Part shown: positions 1-8,143 of the stretch, in pieces
Numbering within the stretch: position 1 is the first letter of the stretch
How the letters are laid out: each line of letters begins with the position of its first letter
Assembly (NCBI RefSeq): GCF_000708595.2
Contig: NZ_JARP01000001.1
Location: 1,178,001-1,242,000, forward strand
Source of the DNA: Flavobacterium sp. KJJ
Lineage (GTDB): Bacteria > Bacteroidota > Bacteroidia > Flavobacteriales > Flavobacteriaceae
DNA length: 64,000 nucleotides
Reading direction: 5' to 3'
Made by a program: the position numbers and the translations under genes
Notes under the pieces: model-generated
Databases searched by the model: none
Seen by the model: the letters and a program-made list of their open reading frames with translations, nothing else
Told to the model about the DNA's origin: nothing

Positions 1-336
1 GTAAACACTTTCTTTCTTAAAGTGCAAAGTCAATAAATAATAAACTACTGCTCTGTATTTATGTTTGTTGGATTTGCCGTATTTATCTAAAACTGCACTA
101 ATTGCAGTATCTAAATCAGGACTATCCTTCAATCCTAATTTCTTAATTAAGAAATTCTTTTTTACAGTATCTAACTCCGATTGCTGCGATCCCGCAACTG
201 TAGACGAATCACCATTATAGATTGAAGGCCCGCAACCTATGGTCACTTTAGTCAACAAATCCATGTTTGGAGTTACTCCACATTTTTCTTTTAAATCCTC
301 GGCATACTTTTTAATTAATTCTTCTCTTGCGCTCAT
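1..336 (-). CDS. DUF2853 family protein (3' end at or past window edge)
   Basis: Reading the minus strand from an ATG at 336 gives 112 open codons that reach the left edge. The protein begins MSAREELIKKYAEDLKEK and contains VTIGCGPSIYNGDSS and KNFLIKKLGL, which I recognise as the small DUF2853 family found widely in Bacteroidetes and some proteobacteria. That family is about 110 residues, so only the last residues and the stop are likely missing. No biochemical role is known to me. It lies 90 bases downstream of menD on the same strand, so co-transcription is possible. The family call rests on recall of the motif pattern, not on a search. Confidence 0.8.
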   Translation of the reverse strand, partial: MSAREELIKKYAEDLKEKCGVTPNMDLLTKVTIGCGPSIYNGDSSTVAGSQQSELDTVKKNFLIKKLGLKDSPDLDTAISAVLDKYGKSNKHKYRAVVYYLLTLHFKKESVY

Positions 337-426
337 AATAAATTTAAATTGATTACATAATTATGCAGTCAAAAGTAAATTTTAATTTTGCTTTTTAATT
401 TATTTTAACAAACTTTAACTTACAAA

Positions 427-2088
427 TTAAATCAGTTCTTTAAAGTATTGTTTCAAAATAACATCGTTTTCAGAAGTAGGAGTAAAAATTTCTAGAATAG
501 TTGGAGCATCATTGTGAGTAAACAATGTGGCGATATTTTCTTCTAATGACTTTACATCAGTTGCTGTTAAATAATTCATCTTGTACATTTTAGCCAAATG
601 CTCCGCAGTCAGCTTATGCGACGTTTCGAAATAAGTATTAAAAACAGGTTTTTCTTCATGACCAGGCAAAATTCTAAAAATTCCTCCTCCTCCATTATTA
701 ATCAAAATAATTTTGAAATTTTTTGGAATGTATGAATTCCAGAGAGCATTGCTATCGTATAAAAAACTAACATCGCCCGTAATAAAAACGTTTGGTTTTT
801 GACTTCCGACAGCAGCACCAATAGCTGTTGACGTACTTCCATCAATTCCACTCGTTCCTCTATTGCAGAATACTTCGATTGAAGGATCTATATGTATTAA
901 CTGTGCGTATCTAATAGCCGAACTGTTGCTGATTTGCAACTGACTATTTTTAGGCAAAGCTTCTATAACTTTCTCAAAAACTTTAAAGTCAGAAAATGTA
1001 GTTTTTTCTAAATATTTCTTCCTTTTTATTTTTCGAAGTTCATAAATAGAATTGATTTTCGAAAAATAATCACTTTGTGTAAAAGAAGTTTTATTTAATA
1101 GAGAATTGAAGAAATCATTTGGCTGCATTACAAAATGTTGTGTCAATGCGCTAAACGTATCGTAAGCACGCAAGGTATCAATATGCCAATGGTGTTTTGG
1201 TTTGTATTTTCTTAAAAAAGCTTTGATTCTTTTTGATACAATCATTCCACCAAAAGTAACTAATATTTCAGGCTGAAAACCTTTAAAATCAGCATCTTCA
1301 AAAGGTGTAATTAAGGTATCGATGCTATTAATAAAGCTTGGATGATGCAAATTAGAAGTTGTTTCGGTCAGTACTACTACTGAAGGATCAGAAGCAAAAT
1401 TTTCTACTGTTTTTTCATCGATAGAATTTGATTCGTTCACACCAACTAAAATCAGTTTTCGCTTTGCTGCATTCCAGATTGCAACAAAATCTTCTTCGTT
1501 TTCAATAATTTTTGTTCCGAGAATTTCGTCAGAATGTGTAATCTTTGGTTCTACTGAAAGCGCTTCAACTGTTTCGTACAATGGCTCTTCAAAAGGTGCA
1601 TTTATATGAACTGGACCTTTTAAAAGAATCGCAGTTTCTATGGCTTTATTGATTTTTAAATCATTTTCAGCAGAAGCCTCTTCCGTTAAATTTGCGTTGA
1701 AAACAGCATGATTCTGAAAAACATTTTCCTGACGAATCGTTTGTCCGTCACCAATGTCAATTTTGCTTTGAGGACGATCTGCAGAAATCACGATTAACGG
1801 AATCTGACTGTAAAAAGCTTCGGCAACAGCCGGATAATAATTCAATAACGCAGATCCTGAAGTACAAACAATTGCCGTTGGTTTTTTAGTTTGTTGCGCG
1901 ATTCCCAAAGCAAAAAATGCAGCACATCGCTCATCTGCAATACTGTAACATTTAAAGTTTGAATTTTCGGCAAATCCTATAGTTAAAGGTGCGTTTCTTG
2001 AACCTGGAGAGATTATAATATTGGTGATTCCTTTTGCTGAACAAATTTCGATAATGCTTTGTGCAAGCGGTATTTTGGGGTAAATCAT
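427..2088 (-). CDS. menD: 2-succinyl-5-enolpyruvyl-6-hydroxy-3-cyclohexene-1-carboxylate synthase (menaquinone synthesis)
   Basis: MenD is the thiamine-diphosphate enzyme that joins 2-oxoglutarate-derived succinic semialdehyde to isochorismate, the first committed step of menaquinone synthesis in the cytoplasm. The 553-residue length is normal for the family. Visible signatures are SPGSRNAP at residues 27-34, the cofactor-activating Glu53 in DERCAAFF, and the C-terminal TPP/Mg motif starting GDVSFLYDSN at about 438 and running to NNGGGGIF at about 464. It starts at ATG 2088 and is followed by the DUF2853 gene. A TAnnTTTG -7 element lies about 60 bases upstream. Menaquinone is the usual respiratory quinone of flavobacteria, so this is a core gene. 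No other men gene is inside the window. Confidence 0.95.
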   Translation of the reverse strand: MIYPKIPLAQSIIEICSAKGITNIIISPGSRNAPLTIGFAENSNFKCYSIADERCAAFFALGIAQQTKKPTAIVCTSGSALLNYYPAVAEAFYSQIPLIVISADRPQSKIDIGDGQTIRQENVFQNHAVFNANLTEEASAENDLKINKAIETAILLKGPVHINAPFEEPLYETVEALSVEPKITHSDEILGTKIIENEEDFVAIWNAAKRKLILVGVNESNSIDEKTVENFASDPSVVVLTETTSNLHHPSFINSIDTLITPFEDADFKGFQPEILVTFGGMIVSKRIKAFLRKYKPKHHWHIDTLRAYDTFSALTQHFVMQPNDFFNSLLNKTSFTQSDYFSKINSIYELRKIKRKKYLEKTTFSDFKVFEKVIEALPKNSQLQISNSSAIRYAQLIHIDPSIEVFCNRGTSGIDGSTSTAIGAAVGSQKPNVFITGDVSFLYDSNALWNSYIPKNFKIILINNGGGGIFRILPGHEEKPVFNTYFETSHKLTAEHLAKMYKMNYLTATDVKSLEENIATLFTHNDAPTILEIFTPTSENDVILKQYFKELI

Positions 2089-2147
2089 TCGTATGGCGTA
2101 TTTCTTTTGGAAAGAAAATCTAAGATTAAAGATTTCTTTTGATACTA

Positions 2148-2155
2148 CAAAGTTA
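2148..2155 (-). promoter_or_regulatory. -7 element of menD promoter
   Basis: The minus strand reads TAACTTTG, an exact match to the Bacteroidetes -7 consensus TAnnTTTG, 60 bases before the menD start. No TTG lies at the right distance upstream, so only half of the promoter is seen. Confidence 0.45.
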
Positions 2156-2221
2156 CAAACTTCGCATTTGATTTTACTTATATATTAGGAAGATATTAAG
2201 AGTGGTTTTAGAAAAAGGGAA

Positions 2222-2229
2222 TATATTTG
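2222..2229 (+). promoter_or_regulatory. -7 element before the thioredoxin-like gene
   Basis: TATATTTG matches TAnnTTTG exactly. Transcription would start near 2236, leaving a TTG at 2243 almost no leader, which favours the ATG at 2261 as the start of the downstream gene. No clear -33 TTG is present. Confidence 0.45.
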
Positions 2230-2260
2230 TAAAAGCGAAATTTTGATAAAAAAACTCAAT

Positions 2261-3439
2261 ATGCGTTTCTTATATATATTCTTTCTTTTCATTTCATTCC
2301 AAACCGTAAAATCTCAAAATCAGTTTGTTCCAGAAGACACTCCCTACAAAACTGCTTTAGAAACGGCTAAATTACAAGGAAAACCGCTTTTTGTAATGCT
2401 TTACGCTGATTGGTGTCCGCACTGCAACCAAATGAAAAAAGAGGTTTTTAGCGATCCGAATGTCATTTCCTTTTTGAAAAAAAACTTTATTTGCGCTTGG
2501 AAAAACATTGAAAAAGAAGAAGGAATTGCGCTTAAGGATAAATTTAATACTAAATCATTGCCTACGTTTTTATTTATTGATCCGAATAATGAAACGCTTT
2601 TGTATGGCTTAAAAGGCGAAATGAAAACGCCTGAATTTATGACTGAAGCCAATAATGCCTTAAATTTGAAAATGCAATTGCCCTATTTAGAAAAAGAGTT
2701 TCTTGCAAATCCGAGCAATTCGAGTAAATTCTTTTCTTATTTGAATACTTTAAAAAAAGGAAAAGACAGAACCGATTTATCACCGCCAACTCACATTTAC
2801 CTGAATACACAGTCTGATGTTCAATTAGTAAGCGAAACCAATTGGAGAATTATTGCAAATGGAGTAACGGATATTAATTCGAGAGAGTTTCAATATGTTT
2901 TAAAACACCAAAAAGAGTTTGCTGCTGTAGCTTCTCAAAATCGTGTAGACCGCAAAATAGAAAGTATTGTAAACGAATTGCTTCGCCCGTATGTCGATAA
3001 TTTAGATACTGTAAACTATTATAAACAAAGAGAAATTGCAAAATCGATTCGATTGCAAAAGACAGATTCTCTAGTTTTTAAGTTTGATTTGACTTTAGCA
3101 GAAAGAACTGAAAAATGGCAGTTTTACAAGAAAGTAACCCTAGAAAACGCTCAAAAGCTAGTTTGGAATGACGCCAGTTTCCTGAAAAATATAGGTCAAA
3201 CATATTTGAAGCATATTAAAGATACTGAAAGTTTAAAAAAATCGATTTCTTGGGTAAAACATTCGTTAGAATTAAATGATTCTTATGATGGAAATTTGCT
3301 CCTCGCACGACTTTACGATAAAATAAAAGATAAAAAAATGGCTTTGCAATATGCAAAAGACGCTAAAACTATTTCTAACGAAATGAATTGGAATTCGAAA
3401 GAAGTTGATACTTTACTGGCAGAATTAAATACAAAATAA
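2261..3439 (+). CDS. secreted thioredoxin-family protein with CPHC motif and C-terminal helical repeats
   Basis: A 392-residue exported protein. The ATG at 2261 gives a clean signal peptide (MRFLYIFFLFISFQTVKSQ); a TTG at 2243 would put six residues in front of it and sits too near the putative promoter. A thioredoxin fold follows, with the redox motif W51-C52-P-H-C55, a DsbA-like CPHC rather than CGPC, and a probable cis-proline in KSLPTFLFID near residue 104. The remaining 250 residues look alpha-helical and end in a TPR-like stretch (SLELNDSYDGNLLLARLYDK). It probably handles thiols of exported proteins in the periplasm, but the substrate is unknown. An acetyltransferase gene follows after 15 bases, probably in the same transcript. 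Confidence 0.8.
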   Translation: MRFLYIFFLFISFQTVKSQNQFVPEDTPYKTALETAKLQGKPLFVMLYADWCPHCNQMKKEVFSDPNVISFLKKNFICAWKNIEKEEGIALKDKFNTKSLPTFLFIDPNNETLLYGLKGEMKTPEFMTEANNALNLKMQLPYLEKEFLANPSNSSKFFSYLNTLKKGKDRTDLSPPTHIYLNTQSDVQLVSETNWRIIANGVTDINSREFQYVLKHQKEFAAVASQNRVDRKIESIVNELLRPYVDNLDTVNYYKQREIAKSIRLQKTDSLVFKFDLTLAERTEKWQFYKKVTLENAQKLVWNDASFLKNIGQTYLKHIKDTESLKKSISWVKHSLELNDSYDGNLLLARLYDKIKDKKMALQYAKDAKTISNEMNWNSKEVDTLLAELNTK

Positions 3440-3454
3440 CACTACATAATTACC

Positions 3455-3952
3455 ATGAACCTAAACCTTAGACCCGCAACTGTAAATGATTTGCAAAAAA
3501 TTCTTGATATTGTAAATCATTCTATTTTACATACCACTGCAAATTATAACTATGATATTCAAACACTTGAAGTGCAAACGAAATGGTTTGAAGATAAAAA
3601 AGCTAAAAATCTTCCGATTGTGGTAGCGGATTTAGATGGCGAAGTTGTTGGATTTGGAAGTTATGGGCAATTTCGTGAAAAGATTGGTTATCAATATACT
3701 GTGGAGCATTCTGTTTATGTGGTCGATCACGTAATAGGAAAAGGAATAGGATCGAAATTATTGACTGAATTAATTCGCTTAGCAAAAGAACAAGGTTATC
3801 ATTGTATGATTGGTGCTATCGATGCTGATAATGCAGGAAGCATTGCTTTTCATGAAAAATACGGATTTGTTATTACAGGAACTATTCGAGAAGTTGGTTA
3901 TAAATTCGATTACTGGCTTGATTTGGTTTTTATGCAGTTAATATTGGTTTAA
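3455..3952 (+). CDS. GNAT N-acetyltransferase, phosphinothricin acetyltransferase-like
   Basis: A 165-residue single-domain GNAT enzyme that would transfer acetyl from acetyl-CoA to an amine. The order of motifs resembles the Pat/Bar group: an N-terminal LRPATVNDLQKILDIVNHSI, the central HSVYVVDHVIGKGIGSKLL holding the CoA-binding R/Q-x-x-G-x-G/A loop (here IGKGIG, about residues 92-97), then IGAIDADNAGSIAFHEKYGF and a terminal GYKFDYWLDLVFMQ. The real substrate cannot be told from sequence; many Pat-like enzymes act on methionine sulfoximine or other amino acids. It follows the thioredoxin-like gene by 15 bases. Confidence 0.85.
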   Translation: MNLNLRPATVNDLQKILDIVNHSILHTTANYNYDIQTLEVQTKWFEDKKAKNLPIVVADLDGEVVGFGSYGQFREKIGYQYTVEHSVYVVDHVIGKGIGSKLLTELIRLAKEQGYHCMIGAIDADNAGSIAFHEKYGFVITGTIREVGYKFDYWLDLVFMQLILV

Positions 3953-4029
3953 CCGCAAAGAATCATTCTCTACATTTTGTCATTTCGTGGTACGAGAAAT
4001 GACCTAAGTATTGCAACTAATAAATTACA

Positions 4030-4078
4030 AAAAAATCCACAAACTTGAATTATAAATTTTCAAGTTTGTGGATTTTTT
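4030..4078. terminator. bidirectional intrinsic terminator
   Basis: An 18-base perfect stem (4030-4047 with 4061-4078), 13-base loop, with an A-run on the left and T-run on the right. It lies between the convergent acetyltransferase and glutathione peroxidase genes and can end both transcripts. Confidence 0.85.
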
Positions 4079-4097
4079 GTTTTAGACAGTAATCTAA

Positions 4098-4679
4098 TTA
4101 ACTTTTTATCCAGTTGATAACTTCTGGTTCTGTAACTAACGTTTTTGGCTTAATAACTTTAACCAATTCGCCTTTTTCGTTGATTAAGTATTTTTGAAAA
4201 TTCCACTCTACTTCAGAATCTTGCAAACCGTTTTTAGATTTTTGAGTTAAGAATTTATAAACATCAGCCATGTCATCACCTTTGACAGAAATCTTGTCCA
4301 TCATTGGAAAAGTTACCCCATAATTTTGTTGACAAAATGTCTGAATTTCCGCGTTTGTTCCCGGTTCTTGAGATGCAAAGTTGTTAGCAGGAAACCCTAC
4401 AATTACGAAACCTTTGTCTTTATATTCTTTGTAAACTGCTTCAAGATCTTTGTATTGTGGTGTTAACCCACATTTTGATGCTGTGTTTACAATTAGAATT
4501 TTCTTTCCCTTTAAAGAAGCAAAATCAAAAGTATTTCCTGATAAATCTTCAACCTTAAATTGATAAATGGTTTCTTTTGCCATGACTTCTGTTTTAGGTT
4601 TATTTGTTGTTTTTTGAGCTTGAACTTGCGAAGCCATCATAAATAATGCACTGCAAACTAAGAATACTATATTTTTCAT
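4098..4679 (-). CDS. secreted glutathione peroxidase family protein (thiol peroxidase type)
   Basis: A 193-residue exported peroxidase. The N-terminus MKNIVFLVCSALFMMASQVQA is a signal peptide ending AQ|A-Q, so the enzyme should work in the periplasm. The glutathione peroxidase fold starts near residue 36. The peroxidatic residue is Cys70 (NTASKCGLTPQ), not selenocysteine; FPANNF follows near 97 and a candidate resolving Cys116 lies in EIQTFCQQNYGV, the arrangement of thioredoxin-dependent members. The catalytic Trp/Asn motif VEWNFQKYL is near residue 168. It probably reduces hydroperoxides with thioredoxin-like donors rather than glutathione; that donor is inference. It stands alone on the minus strand. 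An AAAACGTTTT palindrome lies upstream. Confidence 0.9.
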   Translation of the reverse strand: MKNIVFLVCSALFMMASQVQAQKTTNKPKTEVMAKETIYQFKVEDLSGNTFDFASLKGKKILIVNTASKCGLTPQYKDLEAVYKEYKDKGFVIVGFPANNFASQEPGTNAEIQTFCQQNYGVTFPMMDKISVKGDDMADVYKFLTQKSKNGLQDSEVEWNFQKYLINEKGELVKVIKPKTLVTEPEVINWIKS

Positions 4680-4713
4680 TTTTTAATTTTTTATAAAATT
4701 AGTTAAAATCTAT

Positions 4714-4729
4714 TTTACGAAAACGTTTT
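4714..4729. promoter_or_regulatory. candidate operator containing AAAACGTTTT
   Basis: TTTACGAAAACGTTTT lies 35-50 bases upstream of the glutathione peroxidase start. A nearly identical 16-mer (one base different, TTAACG...) lies upstream of the GH31 gene at 57458-57473 in the same orientation relative to its gene. The core AAAACGTTTT is a perfect palindrome. The binding protein is unknown. Confidence 0.35.
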
Positions 4730-4768
4730 GAATGTTTTATTTTTCATTAAACATACGTTAAAAAAAAT

Positions 4769-4799
4769 GAAGCCTAAGGTTAATCAGACCTTAGGCTTC
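4769..4799 (-). terminator. intrinsic terminator of a minus-strand transcript
   Basis: A perfect 12-base stem (4769-4780 with 4788-4799) with a 7-base loop. On the minus strand the stem is followed by an A and then eight T, so it ends transcription coming from the 5.2 kb side, where no large gene exists. Confidence 0.75.
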
Positions 4800-5053
4800 C
4801 CCCCATACAAACAAATCAAACCATGAATTAATCTTATGCGTATTATCGCTTTATATTTTAAATTTATAGCTGGTGCCTCTCGGTTATAGTGAAAATTAAT
4901 TTTAAAACCCTAATTCGTAATTCCCTATTTTATTTAATTTCAATGGCGTTTATAATGGAAAATTTTCTCTGTCTTTTAATCTGGGAATTCCTGTTTTTAA
5001 ATTAAATTTCGGTTTGGAAGTCCGAGGACACCAACTATTAAACTATTTTCTTT
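4800..5053. other. non-coding stretch between terminator and small ORF
   Basis: No ORF of convincing length in any frame. Together with the 41-codon ORF at 5054-5179 and the terminator at 4769-4799 it would form the 3' half of a roughly 400-base minus-strand transcript. The minus strand contains short protein-like phrases in shifting frames, which could be a decayed gene, but I cannot assign them. Confidence 0.35.
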
Positions 5054-5179
5054 TTAAAATTTATTGCCAAAAGCTGTTTTAATTATTTCTTTTTGCAACT
5101 CGCTTCCGTTAAAATTCGTTAGTGCTAAAATGCTGGTCAAACCAACAATCAATATTTTTAACTTATTTATACTGACCAT
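5054..5179 (-). CDS. candidate 41-residue secreted or membrane peptide
   Basis: A minus-strand ORF from ATG 5179 to TAA encodes MVSINKLKILIVGLTSILAL followed by 21 polar residues. The basic start and hydrophobic residues 9-20 look like a signal peptide or a single membrane anchor. I do not recognise the family. Support is indirect: the ORF sits in an 850-base gap, reads toward an isolated perfect terminator at 4769-4799 that no other gene accounts for, and is on the strand that the terminator serves. No clear ribosome site or exact promoter consensus is visible. It could instead be the leader of a regulatory RNA. Confidence 0.35.
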   Translation of the reverse strand: MVSINKLKILIVGLTSILALTNFNGSELQKEIIKTAFGNKF

Positions 5180-5531
5180 CACGCTAATTTTATTTACTGA
5201 GATTATATTTACATTTTTTGTTCTTAAAAACGTTAAATTTTAAAGAGAATTCTATCATTTCAATTCTTTAAATAACTGCATCTCGATATCCTTTAAAGTT
5301 TTTCTGCTATTTTAATAGATATTCATTTCATGTTATAATAGCATTTACGTAACTGGATTGCTTTTGGTTTTAAAAAATTGAAAAAAAAGTGATTTTTTTT
5401 TTGAATCCCTTATTTTACTAGGTTTTTGGTTGTTAAAAAAAAATAAATTTTTACAAAAAAATAAAGTAACTTTATCTCAGGTAATAAAATAATGTTTAAT
5501 AATTTTAGTTTAAACTTTAAAATCCAAATCT
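5180..5531. other. upstream region of ECF sigma gene, no gene seen
   Basis: Very AT-rich. It contains a run of ten T near 5393-5402 and nine A near 5440. TAACTTTA, one base off the -7 consensus, occurs about 65 bases before the sigma gene start. I see no further coding potential. Confidence 0.4.
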
Positions 5532-6062
5532 ATGAGTCAAGAAGAATTGTTAGTTTTAATTTACAAAAAAGACGAAAGAGCTTTTACCCATTTGTATGAT
5601 ATGTATGCGAAAAGTCTATTTTCCGTAATTAATGTACTAGTTAAAAATCGCGAAGAAGCAGAAGATGTTTTGCAGGAAGTTTTTGTCAAAATATGGAAAA
5701 ATATCGATTCTTATAATGAAAGCAAAGGACGATTTTACACCTGGATCCTTAATATTGCTCGAAATACGTCGATTGATAAGTTAAGATCTAAAAATTTTAA
5801 TAACAGCCAAAAAAACCTTTCCTCAGATAATTTCGTAAATCTGTTAGATGACAGTAATAAACTCATCAATAGAATTGATACAATTGGAATACAAGAATTT
5901 GTAAAAAAATTAAAACCAAAATGTATTGAGATCATTGATTTATTATTTTTCAAAGGATATACCCAACAAGAAGCTTCAGAAGAATTGGCATTGCCATTGG
6001 GAACTATCAAGACACAAAACAGAAACTGTATTAACGATTTACGTAATTATTTAAAAATATAA
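5532..6062 (+). CDS. ECF sigma-70 family RNA polymerase sigma factor (SigK-like)
   Basis: A 176-residue ECF sigma factor with only regions 2 and 4. Region 2 spans about residues 15-80 (FTHLYDMYAKSLFSVI, EEAEDVLQEVFVKIWKNI, the DVLQEVFVKIW core-binding helix being typical). Region 4 spans about 120-172 (IEIIDLLFFKGYTQQEASEE, then LGTIKTQNRNCINDLR), a -35 binding helix-turn-helix. The stop codon shares one base with the next gene's ATG (TAATG), so the pair is translationally coupled. The partner is an RskA-type anti-sigma factor, so the sigma factor is probably held at the membrane until a signal releases it. Its targets are not visible here; self-regulation is likely but unproven. Confidence 0.9.
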   Translation: MSQEELLVLIYKKDERAFTHLYDMYAKSLFSVINVLVKNREEAEDVLQEVFVKIWKNIDSYNESKGRFYTWILNIARNTSIDKLRSKNFNNSQKNLSSDNFVNLLDDSNKLINRIDTIGIQEFVKKLKPKCIEIIDLLFFKGYTQQEASEELALPLGTIKTQNRNCINDLRNYLKI

Positions 6063-6850
6063 TGGAAGCACAAGAGTATATAGAATCAGGAATTCTAGAA
6101 CTATATGTTTACGGTTTACTAACCGAAACTGAAAATCTAGAAATAGCAGAATTAGCGAAAAAAAATCCCGAAGTTGATCAGGAAATAATTGCGATAGAAA
6201 AAGCTATTGTGGCTTTATCATCAAGCTTCTCTCCTTTCCACTCGGTAGCTAATTTTGAAAAGATAAAAGCCCGTCTAGAACTGAAACATGGCAAAGTAGT
6301 CGATATGAAACCAACATCAAACTGGTCTCAATATGTCGGTTGGGCTGCTGCTGTATTATTGCTTCTAGGATTTGGGTACCAAACTTTAGAATTGACCAAA
6401 ACAAAGGAGGCTATTGCTACAGTTGGCAATGAGAAAACTAAAATTGAGAGAGATTATGCCTACTTAGGACAGCAAAATAAAGAAATCGAGAAAAGTTTAA
6501 CAATTGTAAGAGACATTAAAAACACTGGTGTAACGCTTGGCGGTCAAGCTGTTTCGCCGACGTCTTTTGCAAAAGTATATTGGAACAAGGACACAAAAAC
6601 GACTTATATAGATGCCGCTGGTTTGCCAAAGCCTCCAAAAGGAATGGTTTATCAAGTTTGGGCTTTAAAATTAAGTCCAGTACTTACGCCAACAAGTATT
6701 GGTTTATTAAGCGATTTTGAAGGAAATCCTCAAAAAATATTCGCAGTAGACCGTACAAACGAAGCAGAAGCTTTTGGTATTACACTAGAACCTGCTGGCG
6801 GAAGTTTAACTCCGACAATGACACAGTTATATACTTTAGGAAAAGTTTAA
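6062..6850 (+). CDS. membrane anti-sigma factor, RskA type
   Basis: A 262-residue single-pass protein that should bind and restrain the sigma factor encoded one base upstream. Residues 1-75 form the cytoplasmic sigma-binding part (MEAQEYIESGILELYVYGLL, then ENLEIAELAKKNPEV). The membrane helix is about 91-107 (YVGWAAAVLLLLGFGYQ). Residues 110-150 are a charged coiled coil, and 155-262 match the extracytoplasmic RskA C-terminal domain (KVYWNKDTKTTYIDAAGLP, MVYQVWAL, GITLEPAGG). No CxxC or His zinc motif is seen in the N-terminus. The signal sensed is unknown. In the related mycobacterial system release follows proteolysis. Confidence 0.88.
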   Translation: MEAQEYIESGILELYVYGLLTETENLEIAELAKKNPEVDQEIIAIEKAIVALSSSFSPFHSVANFEKIKARLELKHGKVVDMKPTSNWSQYVGWAAAVLLLLGFGYQTLELTKTKEAIATVGNEKTKIERDYAYLGQQNKEIEKSLTIVRDIKNTGVTLGGQAVSPTSFAKVYWNKDTKTTYIDAAGLPKPPKGMVYQVWALKLSPVLTPTSIGLLSDFEGNPQKIFAVDRTNEAEAFGITLEPAGGSLTPTMTQLYTLGKV

Positions 6851-6872
6851 AAGAAAATTTGTCATAAATTCT

Positions 6873-6908
6873 AAACGCGTATTAATTAATTTTAATATGC
6901 GTTTTTTT
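6873..6908 (+). terminator. intrinsic terminator after anti-sigma gene
   Basis: A 12-base stem with one G-T wobble (6873-6884 with 6893-6904) followed by a T-run to 6908. Confidence 0.7.
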
Positions 6909-6943
6909 ATTATTTTTAGCACAGCCAAAAACCAAAATTAATC

Positions 6944-7333
6944 ATGAATAGAACTTTACTTTTAAGAATTGCTGTTGCTATTATATTACTTACGCATTCT
7001 ATTTTTGGAATGTTCGACAACGGAATTAATGATTTCGGAAATCTATTTCTGAATCAAATTGGCTTTGCTCCTTTTGGAGTATTCCTGGCTTGGTCAATAA
7101 AATTATCGCATGTTGCTGCCGCAATACTTTTAATTTCAAATAAATACATTAAGCTTGCTGGATTTGTAACCATTTTTGTTTTATTGATGGGTATTGTTTT
7201 GGTTCATTTTAAAGAAGGCTGGTTTGTAGTGGGCGGTGGCAGAAATGGTGTTGAATATAATTTTTTGCTAATAGTTGTCTTATTGGCAATTATGTATCCT
7301 GATGGTTTCAAAAAAGAAAATAAAGTTTTATAA
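6944..7333 (+). CDS. small four-helix membrane protein, DoxX-like
   Basis: 129 residues with four hydrophobic segments (about 5-22, 40-62, 66-88 and 103-120) and short loops, the DoxX/SURF4-like layout. The N-terminal LLLRIAVAIILLTHSIFGMF and the late GRNGVEYNFLLIVVLLAIMY, with a glycine-rich loop before the last helix, agree with that family, whose role is loosely tied to redox or lipid metabolism and is not settled. It starts about 35 bases after the terminator of the sigma operon and is followed after 16 bases by the DUF3667 gene, so the two may share a transcript. Confidence 0.65.
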   Translation: MNRTLLLRIAVAIILLTHSIFGMFDNGINDFGNLFLNQIGFAPFGVFLAWSIKLSHVAAAILLISNKYIKLAGFVTIFVLLMGIVLVHFKEGWFVVGGGRNGVEYNFLLIVVLLAIMYPDGFKKENKVL

Positions 7334-7349
7334 ATTTTAAAGAAATAAT

Positions 7350-8084
7350 ATGGAAATAATCTGTAAAAACTGCCATCAGGCTTATACCGGACATTATTGT
7401 AACAATTGCGGACAGCCCGCTGAAACTCATAAAATAAACGGTCATTTTTTATGGCACGATATTCAGCACGGATTGCTTCATTTTGACCAAGGAATTCCAT
7501 ATTCTCTAAAACAATTATTTACCAGACCCGGGCACTCTATTCGTGAATTCATTGAAGGAAAAAGAATTAAACATTTCAAACCTTTGTCGTTAGTTGCTGT
7601 TCTTGGAGCTTTTTATGGTTTTTTATGCCATTATTATAAGATCAATTTATTTGCAAATTCAGACAATCCTGATTTTGATTTAACTGACTATAATGAATGG
7701 ATGGCAACACACTTTTCATGGATAACCATAGCTACTATACCCATATATACAGTTGGCACCTTTATAGTATTTAGAAAACAAGGCTATAATTTTTTTGAAT
7801 TTTTTGTTCTTAATACTTTTAAAGCCTCACAGCGACTTTTTGTGCAAATTTTGACATTTCCTGTATTATTATATTTGAGCAGTAAAAATCATGTTGAGAA
7901 GTTTTCAACTATGACTTACATAATTGGAATTTTCTTGACGTTTTGGACGAATATTCAATTTTTTAATAAAATATCAAAAATCAAGGCATTCTTTTTAACT
8001 ATACTAAGTCACCTAATATTTTTAATTTGTTTTATTATCATAGTCATTATAGTGCTTGCAATAATAGGAAAGCTCCCAAAATAG
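7350..8084 (+). CDS. DUF3667 family membrane protein with N-terminal zinc ribbon
   Basis: A 244-residue protein of the Bacteroidetes DUF3667 family. The N-terminus carries a rubredoxin-like zinc ribbon, Cys5-x2-Cys8 and Cys17-x2-Cys20. It is followed by the family block HDIQHGLLHFDQGIPYSLKQ with LFTRPGHSIREFIEGKRIKH, then four to five membrane helices (about 85-105, 125-145, 160-180, 190-208 and 220-242). No function is established. The gene follows the DoxX-like gene by 16 bases. The zinc ribbon and membrane part suggest a membrane-associated regulator or assembly factor, which is only inference. Confidence 0.8.
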   Translation: MEIICKNCHQAYTGHYCNNCGQPAETHKINGHFLWHDIQHGLLHFDQGIPYSLKQLFTRPGHSIREFIEGKRIKHFKPLSLVAVLGAFYGFLCHYYKINLFANSDNPDFDLTDYNEWMATHFSWITIATIPIYTVGTFIVFRKQGYNFFEFFVLNTFKASQRLFVQILTFPVLLYLSSKNHVEKFSTMTYIIGIFLTFWTNIQFFNKISKIKAFFLTILSHLIFLICFIIIVIIVLAIIGKLPK

Positions 8085-8143
8085 ACCATATATAAATAAA
8101 AAGAAGAAAAATAATCGAATATATTCTCTTTGTAATTATTTAT

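Noticed and set aside
4860-5050. Riboswitch or SAM/TPP aptamer in the 5 kb gap
   Set aside because: Short phrases such as GTCCTCGGAC and GAGAGGCACC look structured, but I could not fit a known aptamer core.
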